Below, piece by piece: positions 63,004 through 64,000 of a DNA stretch of 64,000 bases. The notes beneath the pieces were generated by a model. The model was given only the letters and a program-made list of their open reading frames with translations, searched no databases and was not told where the DNA came from. The translations under genes and the position numbers were made by a program. Numbering within the stretch: the stretch's first letter is position 1; each line of letters opens with the position of its first letter. This DNA is from Desulfobacterales bacterium (GTDB lineage Bacteria; Desulfobacterota; Desulfobacteria; Desulfobacterales; JAEINQ01): the NCBI GenBank assembly GCA_016342285.1, contig JAEINQ010000036.1, positions 1-64,000 on the forward strand. Reading direction: 5' to 3'.

Positions 63004-63417
63004 ATGTATAGTATGACCCCCATGATTCCGGGGTTTGACAAAATCGTGGAAGCGCGGATCAAAGGCGCCCAGAGGCGGGGCGACTTCGATAACCTGCCCG
63101 GTGTCGGCCAGCCCCTGGTTTTTGACGACGACCGGCATGTGCCCGAAGATCTTCGGATGGCCTACAAGGTGCTCAAGAACGCCGATTTTGTGCCGCCTGA
63201 AATCGAAGTCAGAAAGGAGATCCGCCGGACCCAGGACCTGCTCGACGGTGAGAAGGATATCGCCGATAAGTACAACGCTTTGAAAAAGCTCAATTTTATG
63301 ATAATGAAGGTTAACACCATGCGTTCCGGCCGCATTGCGTTCGAGGTGCCCCAGCAATACGCCTCTTTGGTGGTCGATAAAATCGAGACCCCTTCGAAAG
63401 ACAACGGTCCGGATTGA
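63004..63417 (+). CDS. DUF1992 (DnaJ-C28-like) protein
   Basis: This 137-residue protein holds the DUF1992 domain: VEARIKGAQRRGDFDNLPGVGQPLVFDDD and NADFVPPEIEVRKEIRRTQDLL. It is cytoplasmic, and its role is unknown. Start is uncertain among ATG 63004 (AAGGG four bases before), ATG 63013, or a TTG upstream at 62986. Confidence 0.85.
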   Translation: MYSMTPMIPGFDKIVEARIKGAQRRGDFDNLPGVGQPLVFDDDRHVPEDLRMAYKVLKNADFVPPEIEVRKEIRRTQDLLDGEKDIADKYNALKKLNFMIMKVNTMRSGRIAFEVPQQYASLVVDKIETPSKDNGPD

Positions 63418-63487
63418 CATTCTCGGGCGTTGTTCCACCCGATACAGGCTGCCGGCGCGTCGGTCCGGCGGACAACGACACACGGCC

Positions 63488-63979
63488 ATGACACGCAAAA
63501 ACCCCAAAGAGACCGAAGGCGTGATGAAGAGTGTGCTGACGGCCTATTTTATCCTGGTCCTGCACGCCCTGCTCATTGCCGGCCTGGGGTTTCTGGTCCT
63601 GTTTTTTCGCGGTCTGGTCAATTACATGCTTTGGATTTTTTTGGGCGGGACGGCGCTGGTCATTATCTCCGGTTATCTGTTCTGGCGGCGGATGAAGGCC
63701 GAAGGCAAAACCCTTCGAGAAATGCTCAACTCGCCCACGTTCCGCGGACGGACCGTGGAGGTGAGCCTGTTGGGGGGGCTGGCCACCTTCAAAGTGGGCA
63801 ACGGGGAAGCCGTACCGGCCATTGGTGATGGTGCCGACGGGCCGGCCCTTCAACTGGAGGCCCCGGCCTCGGCTTCGGCCAGGGTCAGGGACCTTGGCGA
63901 ACTGGCCCGGTTGCTGGAAAACGACCTGATTACCATGGACGAATTCAACCGGACCAAGCAGCAATTGATGAACGGATAG
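63488..63979 (+). CDS. Membrane protein with C-terminal SHOCT domain
   Basis: This 163-residue protein has two helices near the start (SVLTAYFILVLHALLIAGLGFLVLFF; YMLWIFLGGTALVIISGYLF), then a beta segment (VSLLGGLATFKVG), and a C-terminal SHOCT motif (LGELARLLENDLITMDEFNRTKQQLM). SHOCT helps oligomerisation in small membrane or secreted proteins. Start at 63488 or 63524 (GAAGGCGTG before it). Confidence 0.75.
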   Translation: MTRKNPKETEGVMKSVLTAYFILVLHALLIAGLGFLVLFFRGLVNYMLWIFLGGTALVIISGYLFWRRMKAEGKTLREMLNSPTFRGRTVEVSLLGGLATFKVGNGEAVPAIGDGADGPALQLEAPASASARVRDLGELARLLENDLITMDEFNRTKQQLMNG

Positions 63980-63987
63980 GAAACGCC

Positions 63988-64000
63988 ATGAAAAAACAGA
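63988..64000 (+). CDS. Start of a gene leaving the right edge
   Basis: ATGAAAAAACAGA follows the SHOCT stop by eight bases. It reads M-K-K-Q, a typical signal-peptide start. The previous gene has a GGATAG-GAAACGCC sequence in front as a possible ribosome site. Only four codons are visible. Confidence 0.4.

Overview
The window looks like a chromosomal segment of a GC-rich, Gram-negative member of the Desulfobacterota (a Desulfosarcina/Desulfobacter-like anaerobe is my best guess; this rests on gene content and style, not on a marker gene). Indications are two complete tripartite RND efflux systems, outer-membrane and lipoprotein genes, PilZ and PATAN (DUF4388) signalling proteins, a PocR-domain protein, a short Rho, a RimK/RimB/aspartoacylase operon, and many palindromic intergenic repeats. 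No rRNA, tRNA, CRISPR array, transposase or phage gene was seen.

Layout. 1-7000: an RND efflux operon on the minus strand (outer-membrane factor, adaptor, pump). 7000-10150: a small exported helical protein, an alpha/beta hydrolase, a cupin and a nitronate monooxygenase. 10286-16189: a TetR regulator divergent from a five-gene operon: a double SCP2-like protein, a class III aminotransferase, a split transketolase, and another SCP2-like protein. Two matching palindromes (GAGTGA-N4-TCACTC) lie in the divergent region. 16364-23350: a TPR/SPOR protein, a badly decayed hybrid histidine kinase, and a TPR/beta-barrel Slam-like secretion protein followed by a CsgG-like/TbpB-like candidate cargo and a decayed cargo fragment. 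23353-38000: AsmA, a lipoprotein, PilZ, a PATAN-TPR-DUF1566 protein, NlpC/P60, a thioesterase, an SGNH hydrolase, the RimB-RimK-aspartoacylase operon, a rhomboid protease and an epimerase pseudogene. 38022-42780: a second aminotransferase-SCP2-aminotransferase cluster with an APC permease. 43274-47712: FetAB-type ABC exporter, an acidic protein, a tyrosine phosphatase, a small membrane protein and HisE. 48062-55089: a second RND efflux locus under a MarR regulator with a SlyA-like operator. 55472-64000: a marR remnant, PocR protein, SlyD-type isomerase, short Rho, D-aminoacylase family amidohydrolase, DarP/YjgA, a PurD-like ATP-grasp enzyme, a DUF1992 protein and a SHOCT membrane protein.

The most interesting signal is the repeated pairing of class III aminotransferases with SCP2 lipid-carrier proteins at two loci 25 kb apart, once joined to a split transketolase and controlled by a TetR regulator of the type often linked to acyl-CoA metabolism. 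This suggests an undescribed pathway acting on a carrier-bound hydrophobic amino or keto compound. The second is the Slam-like secretion pair with an unusual chimeric cargo. The intergenic regions carry at least six families of short palindromic repeats, some flanking gene cassettes.
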